Positions 12,531-24,599 of a stretch of 64,000 nt of DNA are shown in pieces. The stretch is from Istiophorus platypterus (lineage: Eukaryota > Chordata > Actinopteri > Istiophoriformes > Istiophoridae). Every line of letters starts with the position of its first letter. Within the stretch, counting starts at the first letter, position 1. The translations under genes were made by a program, and so were the position numbers. Under the pieces are notes generated by a model, which ran no database searches, was not told where the DNA came from, and worked only from the letters and a program-made list of their open reading frames with translations. The stretch is taken from the NCBI GenBank assembly GCA_016859345.1, contig CM029121.1:22941343-23005342 (forward strand), read 5' to 3'.

Positions 12531-15500
12531 AATCGCAAGAAAAAGTCATGGTCATTACTGTCATCCAGATGACATCAGCACACCCATGTTTTCATTTGTG
12601 AGTTTAGTTTAACTGGGCAAGTCTGATTTCTGGTTTTTCCAGTTGTATAAGCCTTATTACTCGAATGAAGAGAAAACAACCTGAAGTTGAAGGCATTCAC
12701 GCCTCTGCTTGAATTTGAAGCTCTACTCGGTGATATGTTTAATTTGTTTTTAATTTGTGCATGTGTGATGACTGAATCGTGCTGTCATGAGGTTATATGT
12801 AAGTCTCTCTCTGGCCTCTCATAAAACAAATCTTGATCTCGATGAGGCCTGTAGCAAAAGAATGGGGGGTAATTGAACAATAGCTTATTTGTTAACCGAG
12901 TTCTTCAAAAACTAGCTGAGGAGTAAAAAAAGACTTTGCTGTTGTACAAGAAATTACAAGCCAGGCATTATCATTTTCCCAGTGATAAGAGCAAAACAAC
13001 AGCAAAGCTTGCACTGGAGGTCTGATAATCTGCAGTTCCTCAGAAGGAGATGCCAGCTCTCATACATATTTGTGCTCCTCATGGTGCAATTTGACCCACT
13101 TCAAGAGCATTACGGGGCAATTACTCTAGCACTCCAGATTTGATTAAGGGTGACGTGATACAACAAGGAGAAGACCTTAAGGATGTCAGGAAATAGTTGA
13201 AAAAAGATGGAGGAAGAGAGCTCGAGGACCACACGCGGCAGAGTGCAGAGTTTGAGAGTGTTTCCATCCCTCTGTATTGAAAACAAGATCTGTGCCAGGA
13301 GGCTTGGAGCCATGTATGTGTGTGCAACTGACTCAGTGGCATCTGTTACTTACTTCATTTAAGCCATGGAGAGAAAACAGTGTTTAATGGGTTAATATTA
13401 CTGCTTCGACTTCACAGAGACAATTGCAAGAAAATTCTACCAGCACACAGGTGCGTATGTCATTATCTAGTAGTCAACATTCATACAACTAAATAAGTGA
13501 TTGCCACTTGGCATGTTTTCCCCCGACTGAGAAACAACTGCAAACACTCCCGTGGCCAAATCTGCAGAAAGAATTAGAGGCAAAAATTCTCTTATTTTGC
13601 ACTCTCGTGTGTGCAATTCAATACCAGACACATGGGTTCACATCCTGTCACACTGAAAATCACCATTTCTGTTTTGTCACCAACCCATGATCAGAATCGT
13701 TCCGTAATTTCAATTGGGTGGTTTAGGTCGGCTAACCGTAAACATTATAATATTGCGCAGAGACGGAAATAAGCAATATTCACAGTGAACATTTTAATAG
13801 ATATGTATTAGTTAGAGGGACAGTGAGTGACTGGGGCCTATTTAACTACCAACTCACAAGAAGTATTTCTTATCTTTTAGAGAGAGATACAACATTATCA
13901 ATATGTTATCTTAATAACTTGGTGCATAATAAATAATTCTGGCGAAAATAAAATGAAACCAATAATCTCAGTGTCCCCTGGAGAAGTCACAATGAACAAA
14001 CTGAATGTAATGGCTACAATAAACTTTGATAAACTTGTATTAGCGTATAATTTGCTTATTATTACTGCTCATCTGAAGGCAGAAGTGAAGTCTAAGTCAA
14101 ATGTTAGGCAAATAAGCCTTTTATATTTGTGTTATTAAAAGAAAACACATTTGTTGATGGTGTACTGAATACATCACTAAGAAATAGAATGAGCAGACGT
14201 TTGTATATAAGGTATTATGTAAAAGTTTCATGTTGGATTTGCCCAATGAAAATGGAGTGACACTGATTCTCTAGTGTTGAGAGAAGCTTGATTGCCCACT
14301 GTACATATCACAATGTGTTTGTTGCTACGTGGGGTAATTTGTGCTGAAAAACAAAGCGAAAATTAATTTCGCTGATGAATGTTTTAGTTACAGTCTGATT
14401 GAGTGAACAGAGCTGCTCCGTGCATAACAGATTCAGAATTAATTACTTTTACTTAAGTTTACCCACATGCATACACTTGAACCTGGTATGGAAGCAGAGT
14501 TTATGAAGGGAGGGAGCAGACAGGAAGGTGGTTGATTGGATATTTTTTTTTTTTTTTTTTTACTTCAAAATTTGTACACCAAAGTTTTCTACTGCAGCTT
14601 TAGGGAAGCAGAAGGAAACAGTGTGGTAGGGTCTGTTGTCTAATACCACTTTGTACACCAGAAAGCAAACAGTCAAGTAATTGATTCCATTTGAAGTTGA
14701 ACACAGGGGAATGTGGGGAGCAAGTCTCTCTCTGGCTGTTAGCACAACAGATGTCAGGTTGCATGTGGCTAAATATACTCTTTGGGGGTTTGTTATTTCC
14801 TCAGATATTGATTCCTCCCATTGTTCCTTGTGACTGAGGAGCTTCATTTTATTTTCACTTTGAGGGCCCTATCACAGGTCTCGCATCTTTGGGCGCACCA
14901 TAACACAGGAATAGGTTTAATTTGGTTTTCAATGACCGGTAATTGCTACAGATGTTGGCATGGTCAGTCAAACTTGATATTTTTCTTAAATTTCATAGAC
15001 TTCACAAGTTGTGTTTGTTAAGCACTTGCAATACAAAAAAGAGCCAGAATTTGACTCAACCTAATCCTACAGTAATCACTGTTTATGAATGTACAGGCTG
15101 CAACGGGCAAAAGCTGGCACCAGCTGGCTCTTTAGACACCTGTCAGATCTGCTTCAACCTCTGATCTGTATTCATTTGAAGGCCCTAATACCAGCTGAGA
15201 CGGATCTCAAGAGGCTTGTTTGCACAGCACCCACTGCATCTCACTGCATTTGAGGATGCACATTTATCATTGTTATAAAACATCATCTCTGATTTTAACA
15301 TTTCCACAGGTCTGGAAACAAAGGAGTCTGCAGGGATAAGAGTTTCGATTATGTCGTGCTCATATGACAAAACAAATGATTTCCCTGTGAAAACTGAGGC
15401 AAAGCTAAATCAGGTTTGATGCGAAACTTTAAATGAGCATTTTATGTATTTTTTCTTTAATTCTGAACCTAATCATTGGGGGAGGTTTTTCTTTTTTCTT

Positions 15501-16608
15501 CAGCTCACAGCCATTTTGATGGCTCTGCATTCATATCAAGTAAAAATCCTGAGCATTATTTAGCCAACAGCAGAGGACCATGCACACAAAATCAATACAT
15601 TACATTTCTCAACCTTTTCGAAAACTGCTGAGAGAATGGGTTGTAATATCAGATATAAATGGGGTCATAATGGACTGAAATGCCAATCAAATTAACATCT
15701 CTTTTGAAGCCATTAGAGTACCACAAGAGTTAGGAAGGCAGGAATTATCTAAATGCATTTTCAGAAAAAGCCATCCACTACAGACAGAGGTTTTTGCTCA
15801 GTTTTTGAGGTTTCACTCTTTTTTTTTCTTTTTTCTTTAAAGGGAGGGGGGTTGAAGGTAAAGACAGAAGCTATTCGGCTATTTTCTTTACAGCAGAAAG
15901 AAAAGAGGAAGGAGGATATAAACCAGCGAGAAGTCAAAATGTTTGAAATAAAGTTGATTTGTTTTATGCTATGTGGTAGTCATTTGGTGTCATTCTAAAG
16001 TTGAGCTGCAACAACAGAAACCGTTTCCAACGTGGTTTTTATAAACTGAACCTGTACTAAAATTAGATAGGCACGGTGGAAATGTATTGAGGCGCCTACC
16101 AGTTTAGTTTAGAGTAATGGCTTTATCTCTGGATATATCATAGAAACGTCATGTCTTCCCCTGGGGTCCCTCACAGCCCATTGGCAGACTTTTCACAGAA
16201 CTGAACCCTGACCCGCTTGGAAGTCGACTGTGAGGGTGAGGAGAGGCCATGGAGACAAAGACAGAGGGAAAATCAGACCTCTCCAGCTAATTGTGCTACC
16301 TTCACCGGTGCCCGCCGCACAGTAGGTTCCCTCCTGTGCCCCTTCTTGACTGATGTGCTGAGAATTAGATTCTGTCACTTTCCAACTCGCCGGGGCGACA
16401 CCCCACAGACTTTTTACCGGGTCAAGACAGGGGTCCGCCCCGGCGGTATTTGGAGAACAGAATGAGGTCACTTTCAGCTTCATCCTGCTATGCATGAATG
16501 CTGCTTCAGTGGACACTGACAAATGCCGAGAATGCGGAGTACATATATAGTAAGGTCTGCCTTACTACAGAATAGAAGGGAATATAATAAAGTAATTTGA
16601 GTTATATT
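12531..16608. other. Non-coding, no recognised gene apart from the repeat at 13625-13775
   Basis: AT-rich sequence with a T run at 14541-14561. A GC-richer patch at 16190-16470 (CTTCACCGGTGCCCGCC, CGGGTCAAGACAGGGG) stands out and has overlapping frames of 109 residues (minus) and 82 residues (plus) without domains. It may be a conserved element or a small CpG-rich patch. Confidence 0.5.
13625..13775 (+). repeat. Dispersed CTAACC-type repeat, copy 2
   Basis: Counterpart of 10290-10450, same orientation, with words listed there. Includes GGTCGGCTAACCGTAAACAT (about 13727-13746) and TATTGCGCAGAGACGGAAATA (about 13751-13771). A third, weaker match (CCTTAACC..TTAGTTATGTAAACCTAACCA) lies at 8904-8941. 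Confidence 0.45.
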
Positions 16609-16629
16609 AAAAAAAAAAAAAAAATAGAG

Positions 16630-17451
16630 CAACATGATGAGCTAGTTAATGATAAAAACGAAGAAAAATATCCTTTGACTAAAAATGCTTGTTATAAAAA
16701 ATAAACAGTGCAAAATCAAAAGGCTTTTCTCACAACGGAAAGCCTGTGGATAACCTTGTGCTTTTTTTTTTTTAACCAGATTTAACAGAAGTAAGAGTTG
16801 GGAATGCAAAGTTTATTAGAGGGGAGAGGAAATTGTTGAGGAGAAGAACACTCTGCTGCTCATGGTCAGTGAGCAGCGTTACAGGAGACAGAGGAATGGG
16901 CACTCACTGAACTGAAAAGGTCATGTGTGGACAGCCAGAGGATGAAGAACTTGTTCAAATACAAAGTCGTAGTGTCGACTTTTCTGACCACTTAAGCAAA
17001 ACTAACACCAAGCCTACGGTCAGGAGAAAAATAATTTGTTCAAATGGTTTGACAAAGACAAAACATCCTAAAGAGGATGTGGCAGATGGGTGTTCACATC
17101 TGGTCCCAGCTGATTTTTTTTTTTTTTTTTTACAGTTGTCTAATCCACACTGAATCTTAACCATAGAGGCAGCATCTTAGAAAATGTATGTATGAGTCAT
17201 TTCAGTAAGTAATGACAAATGACATATTTTGTGATTTCTCTAGAAGGACTTTTTGCTCAGAGAAACTCAGTCTTTGTCCATTTTCGTACAGAATGTCATT
17301 ATTGCTAGGTTCTCTTCTTTCACAGACTATTCTGTGAGACTGAAATATTCAAGGACTTTTTCTTTTTATTGAATATTGTCATTTCTCAGATTTTAAATTA
17401 AATTTTTCCAATTTATTTCAGACTATAATAAAAAAAAAAAAATGAATAGAG
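16630..17451. repeat. Tandem duplication 1, copy A (about 822 bp)
   Basis: This segment is repeated almost letter for letter immediately downstream. Landmarks such as ATGATGAGCTAGTTAATGAT, GGACAGCCAGAGGATGAAGA and GTAAGTAATGACAAATGACA recur with an offset of 821-827 bp. The only differences I see are homopolymer lengths: the T run near 16761 is one longer than in copy B, and the T run near 17115 is six shorter. The left edge follows a 16-A run (16609-16624) and AATAGA. Small open frames inside (76 residues plus, 69 minus) are AT-rich and occur in both copies; no known domain is visible. Confidence 0.95.
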
Positions 17452-18278
17452 CAACATGATGAGCTAGTTAATGATAAAAACGAAGAAAAATATCCTTTGA
17501 CTAAAAATGCTTGTTATAAAAAATAAACAGTGCAAAATCAAAAGGCTTTTCTCACAACGGAAAGCCTGTGGATAACCTTGTGCTTTTTTTTTTTAACCAG
17601 ATTTAACAGAAGTAAGAGTTGGGAATGCAAAGTTTATTAGAGGGGAGAGGAAATTGTTGAGGAGAAGAACACTCTGCTGCTCATGGTCAGTGAGCAGCGT
17701 TACAGGAGACAGAGGAATGGGCACTCACTGAACTGAAAAGGTCATGTGTGGACAGCCAGAGGATGAAGAACTTGTTCAAATACAAAGTCGTAGTGTCGAC
17801 TTTTCTGACCACTTAAGCAAAACTAACACCAAGCCTACGGTCAGGAGAAAAATAATTTGTTCAAATGGTTTGACAAAGACAAAACATCCTAAAGAGGATG
17901 TGGCAGATGGGTGTTCACATCTGGTCCCAGCTGATTTTTTTTTTTTTTTTTTTTTTTTACAGTTGTCTAATCCACACTGAATCTTAACCATAGAGGCAGC
18001 ATCTTAGAAAATGTATGTATGAGTCATTTCAGTAAGTAATGACAAATGACATATTTTGTGATTTCTCTAGAAGGACTTTTTGCTCAGAGAAACTCAGTCT
18101 TTGTCCATTTTCGTACAGAATGTCATTATTGCTAGGTTCTCTTCTTTCACAGACTATTCTGTGAGACTGAAATATTCAAGGACTTTTTCTTTTTATTGAA
18201 TATTGTCATTTCTCAGATTTTAAATTAAATTTTTCCAATTTATTTCAGACTATAATAAAAAAAAAAAAATGAATAGAA
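17452..18278. repeat. Tandem duplication 1, copy B
   Basis: Second copy of the 822-bp unit, head to tail with copy A. The junction (13 A, then TGAATAGA, then GCAACATG) joins the tail of the unit to its head across the 6-bp microhomology AATAGA. The distal end reads 13 A, TGAATAGA, then AAATAAG, which would be the original right flank. The near-zero divergence apart from homopolymers means either a very recent event or an assembly duplication. Confidence 0.95.
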
Positions 18279-20589
18279 AATAAGAACATCCAAGCTCAGA
18301 TTCCAAGCGAGTCAGTTTAGTATAGCATCAGTCCATCATAACACTCTGCAAAATAAATCATTGTTAAAACTTTACGACACTGCTTGACATGAGCTCCAGA
18401 ATGAATTCATAGATTCAGGTATACATCCTATTTAAAAAAAAGACATAGAATATGATGTACTTCTGTCATTGTCAAAACACTGACTAAATAATGAGAAAAA
18501 AAATTGGCCCTATTTATAAAAGTTGGACAATACAGCAGAAGACCAATGCACCTGACCTACTTTCTCAGTGGACCAGGAAAATAAATTCTACAGGAATCAA
18601 TCCTGGTCAATATTACCTGGGCAGTGTTTTGACAGGCATTTCTTCATTTACAGCCACAACGAACATTGTCAGGTATTGACAGAAGTATATGCCAAACAGA
18701 AATCTGCTTGAAACCATGGGATGAACAAACAGATGTCACTGAAATGGCAAAATGAAAACATTTTGTCTTGATGTGTTTCAAAACTAGAAGATATAGTCGT
18801 CTTGTCTCTACAAATGTATCGTCTTCTTAAAGGCATTAATGCACAATCTCCAAGCTTTCAATTTGTTTCAAGATAAAACACAACCCTCACTCTGTATGCT
18901 CCTCGTCTTCTACCTCATTAAATCTATCACCAGGGGATAATTCAATTTAACTCTGATAATTCATATTTGCTTCTACATGGCATAGCAATGACAACATTCA
19001 AGACTGAAAGCAGAGTTTATGTTGAAAGCAGAGCGTATATGTATGTGTGATTAATTACTATTTGTATGTTTTTACTGCACATCACTGCAAGTTTATTGTG
19101 TTGCTAATAGAGGCTTTACATACATTTACACTTGTCAGTATAGCGAAACCACCTTGGACAATACCAGGATCCTTGATGTAGAATTACACAATAAAATCCC
19201 CTTGTGAGCAGAGTTATGTCTGTTATATATGCTACACAGGCCTCAGGAGATCACAGTCCTTTGTGAGCATCAATATTCCTATTTCAGCACCAGTGCTGTT
19301 ATGTCATCAAAATGCTATATGTTGAGAGACCTAATTCCAAAAAGAGATGATGGTGCAGCAACAATCATTTAATCTTTTCCAATTGGTAGATTTTAATGAA
19401 ATTATAATACTTTCTTTTTAATGGAAAATGTCGAAATGAGCATACGTCACCAGAATCTGGAATGCATTCTCTACAGGAAGAGCTGCATGTGCTTTCTTTC
19501 CAAGGGACAGATGAGAAGATTAAGTATGGAGATGGAATCAGGACGCAGTTACTCTAATTGCCCAGGAGTAGCAGTAGTAGCAGCAGTAGTAGTAGCAGTA
19601 GCAGTAGCAGTAGTAGTAGTAGTAGTAGTATCTCCAGCAAAAGTGCAGGTGGCCAAGTGCGCTTGGAGAGAACATGTATTGTAATACATACTGTAGAGGC
19701 AGAATGTAACTAAATCAGGTGACCTCGCTGCAATAACATAATCAGCTCTCAGTTTTTGTTCTCCAAGAAATATATATAGAGTACATGACGCCCTCTAAGA
19801 GAACATGATTGTTTATGGACTAAACAAATCAGATGTGTTAATTTTTGAGTTTCCTAAAATGTTGAACCATTAATTTGAGAAAGGAAAAAACAATCCTACA
19901 AAATGGACCTAAATTAATTAGGTTACTTTTGATAAAGAAAGTTGCATAGCTGGTCTAGAAAGTTTTATTTTGAAACTGCCTTTAAGGGCTGGAGACATTT
20001 GGAAGCAACAGTTAATGTGAACCAGATGCGCCTAATTGCTGAACTGGTGAGTAGCATCAATTAAGCTGACAAACCTGCCTAAGCAGACCTCTCTCACGGC
20101 AGACATGTTGAATTGTCATAGGGGGGAAAAAAAACCTCAGGTGTCACTTTAACGATGGCTCTGCTCTATTAGAGCGTTCCAGTCGTGGCCCCTGTCATGG
20201 TTTCAGTGCAACGGCGAGCCAGCACGGCATAACAGGACGGTGAAATTGGAGCCACTAGAATGGAATTTATTATTTACACCTCTGCCTTTTCTGCTGCAAT
20301 GCAATGTAATGTTTTGTGGAGGAAGCCTATTGTGATGGTTTGTTGGATATAGAAAAAAATAAAATAAAATTTTCAAAAAAGCAGATTAAATAGTAATTTT
20401 TAGCTATCCAGGGCAGATTGTGTTGCATTCCAAATCAGTGATTCAGAACACCACAAAAAGCGTAACTTCACTCACTCACTCACACACTCACACGTATACA
20501 CATATATGTGAACCCTGAGGAAGCCGCAAGGAAGTCACCCACAGCCAAATACCTACAGAGTAGAGGCAGGTCCTGAAAAGCCAGTTGAA
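18279..20589. other. Non-coding, no recognised gene
   Basis: AT-rich sequence holding the AGT/AGC microsatellite at 19567-19630 and a short CACT/CACA tract at 20467-20500. No frame shows a domain. Confidence 0.6.
19567..19630 (+). repeat. AGT/AGC trinucleotide microsatellite
   Basis: About 64 bp of interleaved AGT and AGC units. It gives the Val/Ala-rich tract in the 87-residue frame at 19421-19684, which I therefore do not treat as a gene. Confidence 0.95.
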
Positions 20590-21470
20590 TGGGACGAACA
20601 ATTTCCAATTCATCAACATATTCTCGCCCTGCCAGTCATCAGATACTCAACTGGTATAATAAGATGGCCAAAGGAGGAGGTAGAGATCACTGATGTCAAG
20701 ACAAGGAAGCTCCTAACAATGCATTGAGAGTTTCATCCTAAGTCCAGCACCCTGAGATTGTACACTAAGCTGAACAAGGGAGGCCGAGGACCGGTGAGCG
20801 TCAGGGCCACTGTCCAGGACGAAACAACCAAGATCCAGAAGTACATCAGGAGGATGACTCCCAAAGATGAGTTGCTAAGTGAATAACTCAGGCAGCAGAA
20901 TCATGATATTGCAGAAGAAGAACATCATGGAGGGACAAGCCGCTGCACAGCATGTACCACCAAAGAATAGGAGAAATGGCTGATATCCAGAAATCCTACC
21001 AGTGGCTGGAAAAGGCTTGACTGAAAGACAGCACCAGAAACATTGATTATGGCAGCACAAGAACAGGTACTCAGCCCAAGATCAATAGAGGCGGGGGTCT
21101 ACCACACCAGACAGGACCGCAAGTGCAGGCTGTGAAAAGATGCTGAGACTCCTAAGACTGTTCAGCACATAATAGCAGGGTATAAGATGCAGGCAGGAAG
21201 AGCGTACCTGGAATGCCATAACCAGATGACTGGCATAGTATACAGGAACATCTGCACTGAGCATAGGCTGGAAGTCCAAAGGTCAAAATGGAAGACACCT
21301 CCTAAGGTGGTTGAGAATGATACCTGAAGATCCTGCGGGACTTCCAGATCCAGACTGACAAACTGGTGACGGAGACTGGCGGAGAACCCTCAAACTCCCA
21401 GGGCTCTGGTAGTGGACCCGAGCTTGAAGAAGACAGCGTCCCCATAAGAAGGTGAGGGGAGCTCAGGGTG
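20590..21470 (+). mobile_element. C-terminal fragment of a second fish LINE
   Basis: The plus strand encodes, across several frames, a protein tail that I recognise from repetitive fish and invertebrate LINE polyproteins: ALPVIRYSTGIIRWPKEEVE (about 20625-20690), TDVKTRKLLTMH, LRLYTKLNKGGRGPVSVRAT, QDETTKIQKYIRRMTPKDEL (about 20815-20875), then KSYQWLEKA and a zinc-knuckle-like block from about 21123. In that block the first Cys survives, a Cys codon has become TGA, and the last Cys reads Tyr. Downstream, GIVYRNICTEHRLEVQRSKW (about 21235-21292) and PPKVVEND are clear. The homologous text ends near 21440, just before a CA/TA microsatellite at 21474, so any downstream nuclease domain is lost. 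Membership in a restriction-like-endonuclease clade (R4/Rex6-type) is inference; the LINE identity is firmer. Multiple stops show it is inactive. Confidence 0.75.
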
Positions 21471-21473
21471 CTG

Positions 21474-21519
21474 ATACACACACACACATATACACACACA
21501 TATATATACACACACACAA
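21474..21519 (+). repeat. CA/TA microsatellite at the end of the LINE fragment
   Basis: (CA)n interrupted by TATA steps, directly after the last recognisable LINE text near 21440. Several fish LINE and SINE families end in short simple repeats, so this could be the element tail or the point of truncation. Confidence 0.9.
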
Positions 21520-21746
21520 CGTGTGTCTTCCTCAAAGTTAACAAAGTTCTCAGTTTCTTTTTTAAAAACACTGCTCAAAGCCTGAATTGAAAGCAGAATC
21601 TTGTTTTTAACAAAAGTCAGTTTTGTTACCTCATGTGTTGTCTTATAAAAACATACTTTTCATGTCTGCGTAACATATTTTTGAGAATACAAGCTTGTAT
21701 CTCCTACCGGCTAAGCTGTTTCCAAAACCAAACACCCCTCCCCAAT

Positions 21747-21883
21747 CTCTCTATCTGTCTATGTCTCTCTCTATCTCTATATCTCTCTATATCTATATAT
21801 ATATATAGATATATATCTATATATATATCTAGATATATATCTATATATATATCTATTTATCTATATATATAGATATATATAGA
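21747..21883. repeat. Compound CT/TATC/TA microsatellite
   Basis: A CTCTCTAT tract grades into TATATATC and GATATATA repeats over about 137 bp. The TA part is self-complementary (TAGATATATATCTA motifs) and could form hairpins. Open frames over it (Ile/Tyr/Ser repeats) are artefacts. Confidence 0.95.
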
Positions 21884-24599
21884 GCCATGATTGAATTTCT
21901 ATTCAATGTTGCCTGGGACGGTCAAAAACTTTGAATGAATACAAGGATAGGGTAGAAAATTAGACAAGTTAAGGCAGAGATTCTAGGACCGTGGTGGGAT
22001 GGGATAGGGGCTCTGTAGCAGAGGAAAGGGATGAATAGCTATTGTGACCTACTCTCCTAAAGGGTCAGACAGCTTAGAGATGGCAGAAATGAGGTTGGCG
22101 CCCCTGTGTCTTTCCAGTCGAAATGAAGATTGTACTGCCTTTAAGTTCTTTCTTGCCCCAAGTAATAGAACTGTGGCGAATAATGGCCAAGGAGATGTTA
22201 AAAATCTAAAGGCTAAAATTTCCACACAGCTTCCCCTGCATCAGCTAAAAAATATATATATATATATTTTTGGGCTTCTAATTTGTACTTAGTAAGTGTG
22301 CAAGAAGGCAATTGTTTACTGGCACAGTTAATCTATCCGCATCCTAATGCAGCTTTAAAGAAAATAAATAAAAATATTGTTGAACACATATACAGCATAG
22401 AGAGCTGCCTCAAATTTTTCAATAAATCTGTCTCCTGCTTACCTGTTTCATGATTAATTGGCCATAAAGGTATTCATTCACATGACAACAGCTCACGATA
22501 AGCCAACAATACAAATCTTTTCACATGAAATGTGAAGTAAACACAGGTCTAGAGGTGCCCCAATTAATGCTGCATTGCTATCAAGAAGCAGTGGCAGCTC
22601 TCAAACCACAAAATGGGCTCTGGGAGCTGCAGTAAATCCCTCAGCAGTTTCTTTTTTTTCCAGCTGGTGTGGGCTGCGAGTAGACCAGGGGACTCGAGAT
22701 GTGTTCTTCCTCAGTTAGTCATGGCCACCTACACACAGAGGCTAATCAGAGAAAAAAAAAAAAAGATCCTGTCTTAAATATGCAATCCAGAGTAGTTCTG
22801 CATATATACTATAGATTCTGTGTGTTCTAAGATTTTTATTTTTTAGTGTTACACATATACTGTATAAGCACTATGACACATTTTATATAAGAAACTGCAA
22901 GTGCTGCCAATTCTATACATGATTTTTTTTCTTTTTAAATCCACTTTGATGTCGAAAAATTAAAAAAAATTAAAACAAACAGTAAAACTATAAAACTAGA
23001 AGCCATCTTGGGATGGGATCAAAGCAGCCGTGACACCCATCGACAGTATTCAGCAGTCATTACGTTATTTCATGAATAATTAGTACTCATGGGTCGGACC
23101 ACTGCCATCTTCAATCTCACCCTTCATTTTGATGTCAACTACACAACTGTTAAGGTGTTTTGACTCCAATTTGAGTGCATAGTGTGTTCACTCTGGGAAA
23201 TATACTAAACCATGTGTACTTAAAAATGCATGCATACCAAAAGATGATTGGTTGCTGTTTGACACTACTTTCCTTCGACTCAGTGCAGACTGGGGATGGG
23301 GGAGCTACTCACAACTGCAAAAAATAGCAATAAAGATGTTGGATGATTTGGTTGATGGCTGTTCTACTGTATCATTTCTTGTAGGTAAAAAAATATACTA
23401 GTACTTGATTTCTACTATGGTATACTAAGTATAAAATAGGATAATAGAACAATTATATGACAAAACACTATGTGCATACTGAATAAAGTTAGTGTGAAGT
23501 ATGGACCTGGAACCACATTCATTGATTTGTACCTTAGAAAACATTGACTTTTCCACGTCATATGGCTAAGTGGCGAAAAAGAAGTGCAAATCTAGAGGGA
23601 ACCTACAGTACAGCTTCAGAAACTTTGAGTCTTTCTTTGACTCAATAAACACCGCATGTATCATCTAGCAAATTCTTCAGGGAGGGAGGAAAACTGAGGA
23701 TGCGTGCGATAAACAAATATTTATTAATAAAATTTAATTAAGCTTGTGACAAGATCAAGATTAGTTTTGGGCCTCTGATTCTAACCCGTTTCCAACCTGG
23801 TGACTTGTTTTCTTCAAAGTGCACCAAGCATAAAGCTGAAACACAATAGAAATATCAGCTCGGCTTGCCCGAGGAAAATATAAGCTCCTGGCCATCAAGG
23901 GGCCACAAATCTCAGCGATAAGTATTCACTGTTCAGACCAGTCTCATATTCTCCTCACTGCCCCCAAGCTGATGAAAACTCAGAGGATACGGGGAGAAGC
24001 CCCCCCTGAGCATCAACATATTGCATAACAGGCCCTTTCTTCAAAATGCTAACAGCCCCACAAAAGGTCGTACTATTTAAAAGATTTGAGGCATATAAGC
24101 AAAGGTGAAATTCTGGAAAAAGGAAAACAGCATTTACTCTACATATTGACAGGGCTGACATAGCTCGGGGATCGGGGACGGGTATCGTTTGGTTTTGGAA
24201 ATGGCCCTGCAGGCAGGGCATACAGGCCTGTATTCTCAAAACTTTATTCTACGGGCATGAAAAGAATGTTTTTATAAAGAGAAGAAATTAGGTAAAAATA
24301 CCGACTTTTTTGATGAAATAAATTTAGCAGAGCAGTGTTTTTTGAAAAACAAAAAAAAAACAAAAACAAGTATGCATAGATCTCAACAGTCTCTTGACTC
24401 TCAGAACTTTGAGGAAGACACACATGTTGATATTTCCCTTGCATCTAATTAAAAGCAATTAAAGACATTGCCGTGTGCTTCAGTTTCCTCCTTGGTTAAT
24501 CTTCCCAGGGGGCTGAAAATAGACAAACCACACCTCCGCAAAATAAAGTCTCACAATCCTGGAGTGCCAAAGTGGGAGATACACACTTATTTTCTATAA
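21884..24599. other. Non-coding, no recognised gene
   Basis: AT-rich sequence. A/T runs at 22256-22270 and 22751-22764. The 94-residue minus frame at 23955-24239 has no domain. GATAAGTATTCA-type words occur near 23920 but I cannot call an element. Confidence 0.55.

Noticed and set aside
14846..15200. GAGGGCCCTATCACAGG at 14862 as a fish DNA-transposon terminus
   Set aside because: The matching inverted terminus was not found. The nearby GAAGGCCCTAATACC at 15179 is in the same orientation, so the pair does not form a TIR.
16923..17980. Apparent gene pair of 76- and 78-residue frames in tandem
   Set aside because: They are the same chance frame in the two copies of the tandem duplication. The C-terminus is a poly-Phe tract from a T run.
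19421..19684. 87-residue frame with a Val/Ala repeat
   Set aside because: The repeat is a translated AGT/AGC microsatellite; no other protein feature.
21633..21872. 79-residue frame with Ile/Tyr/Ser repeats
   Set aside because: Translation of the CT/TATC/TA microsatellite.
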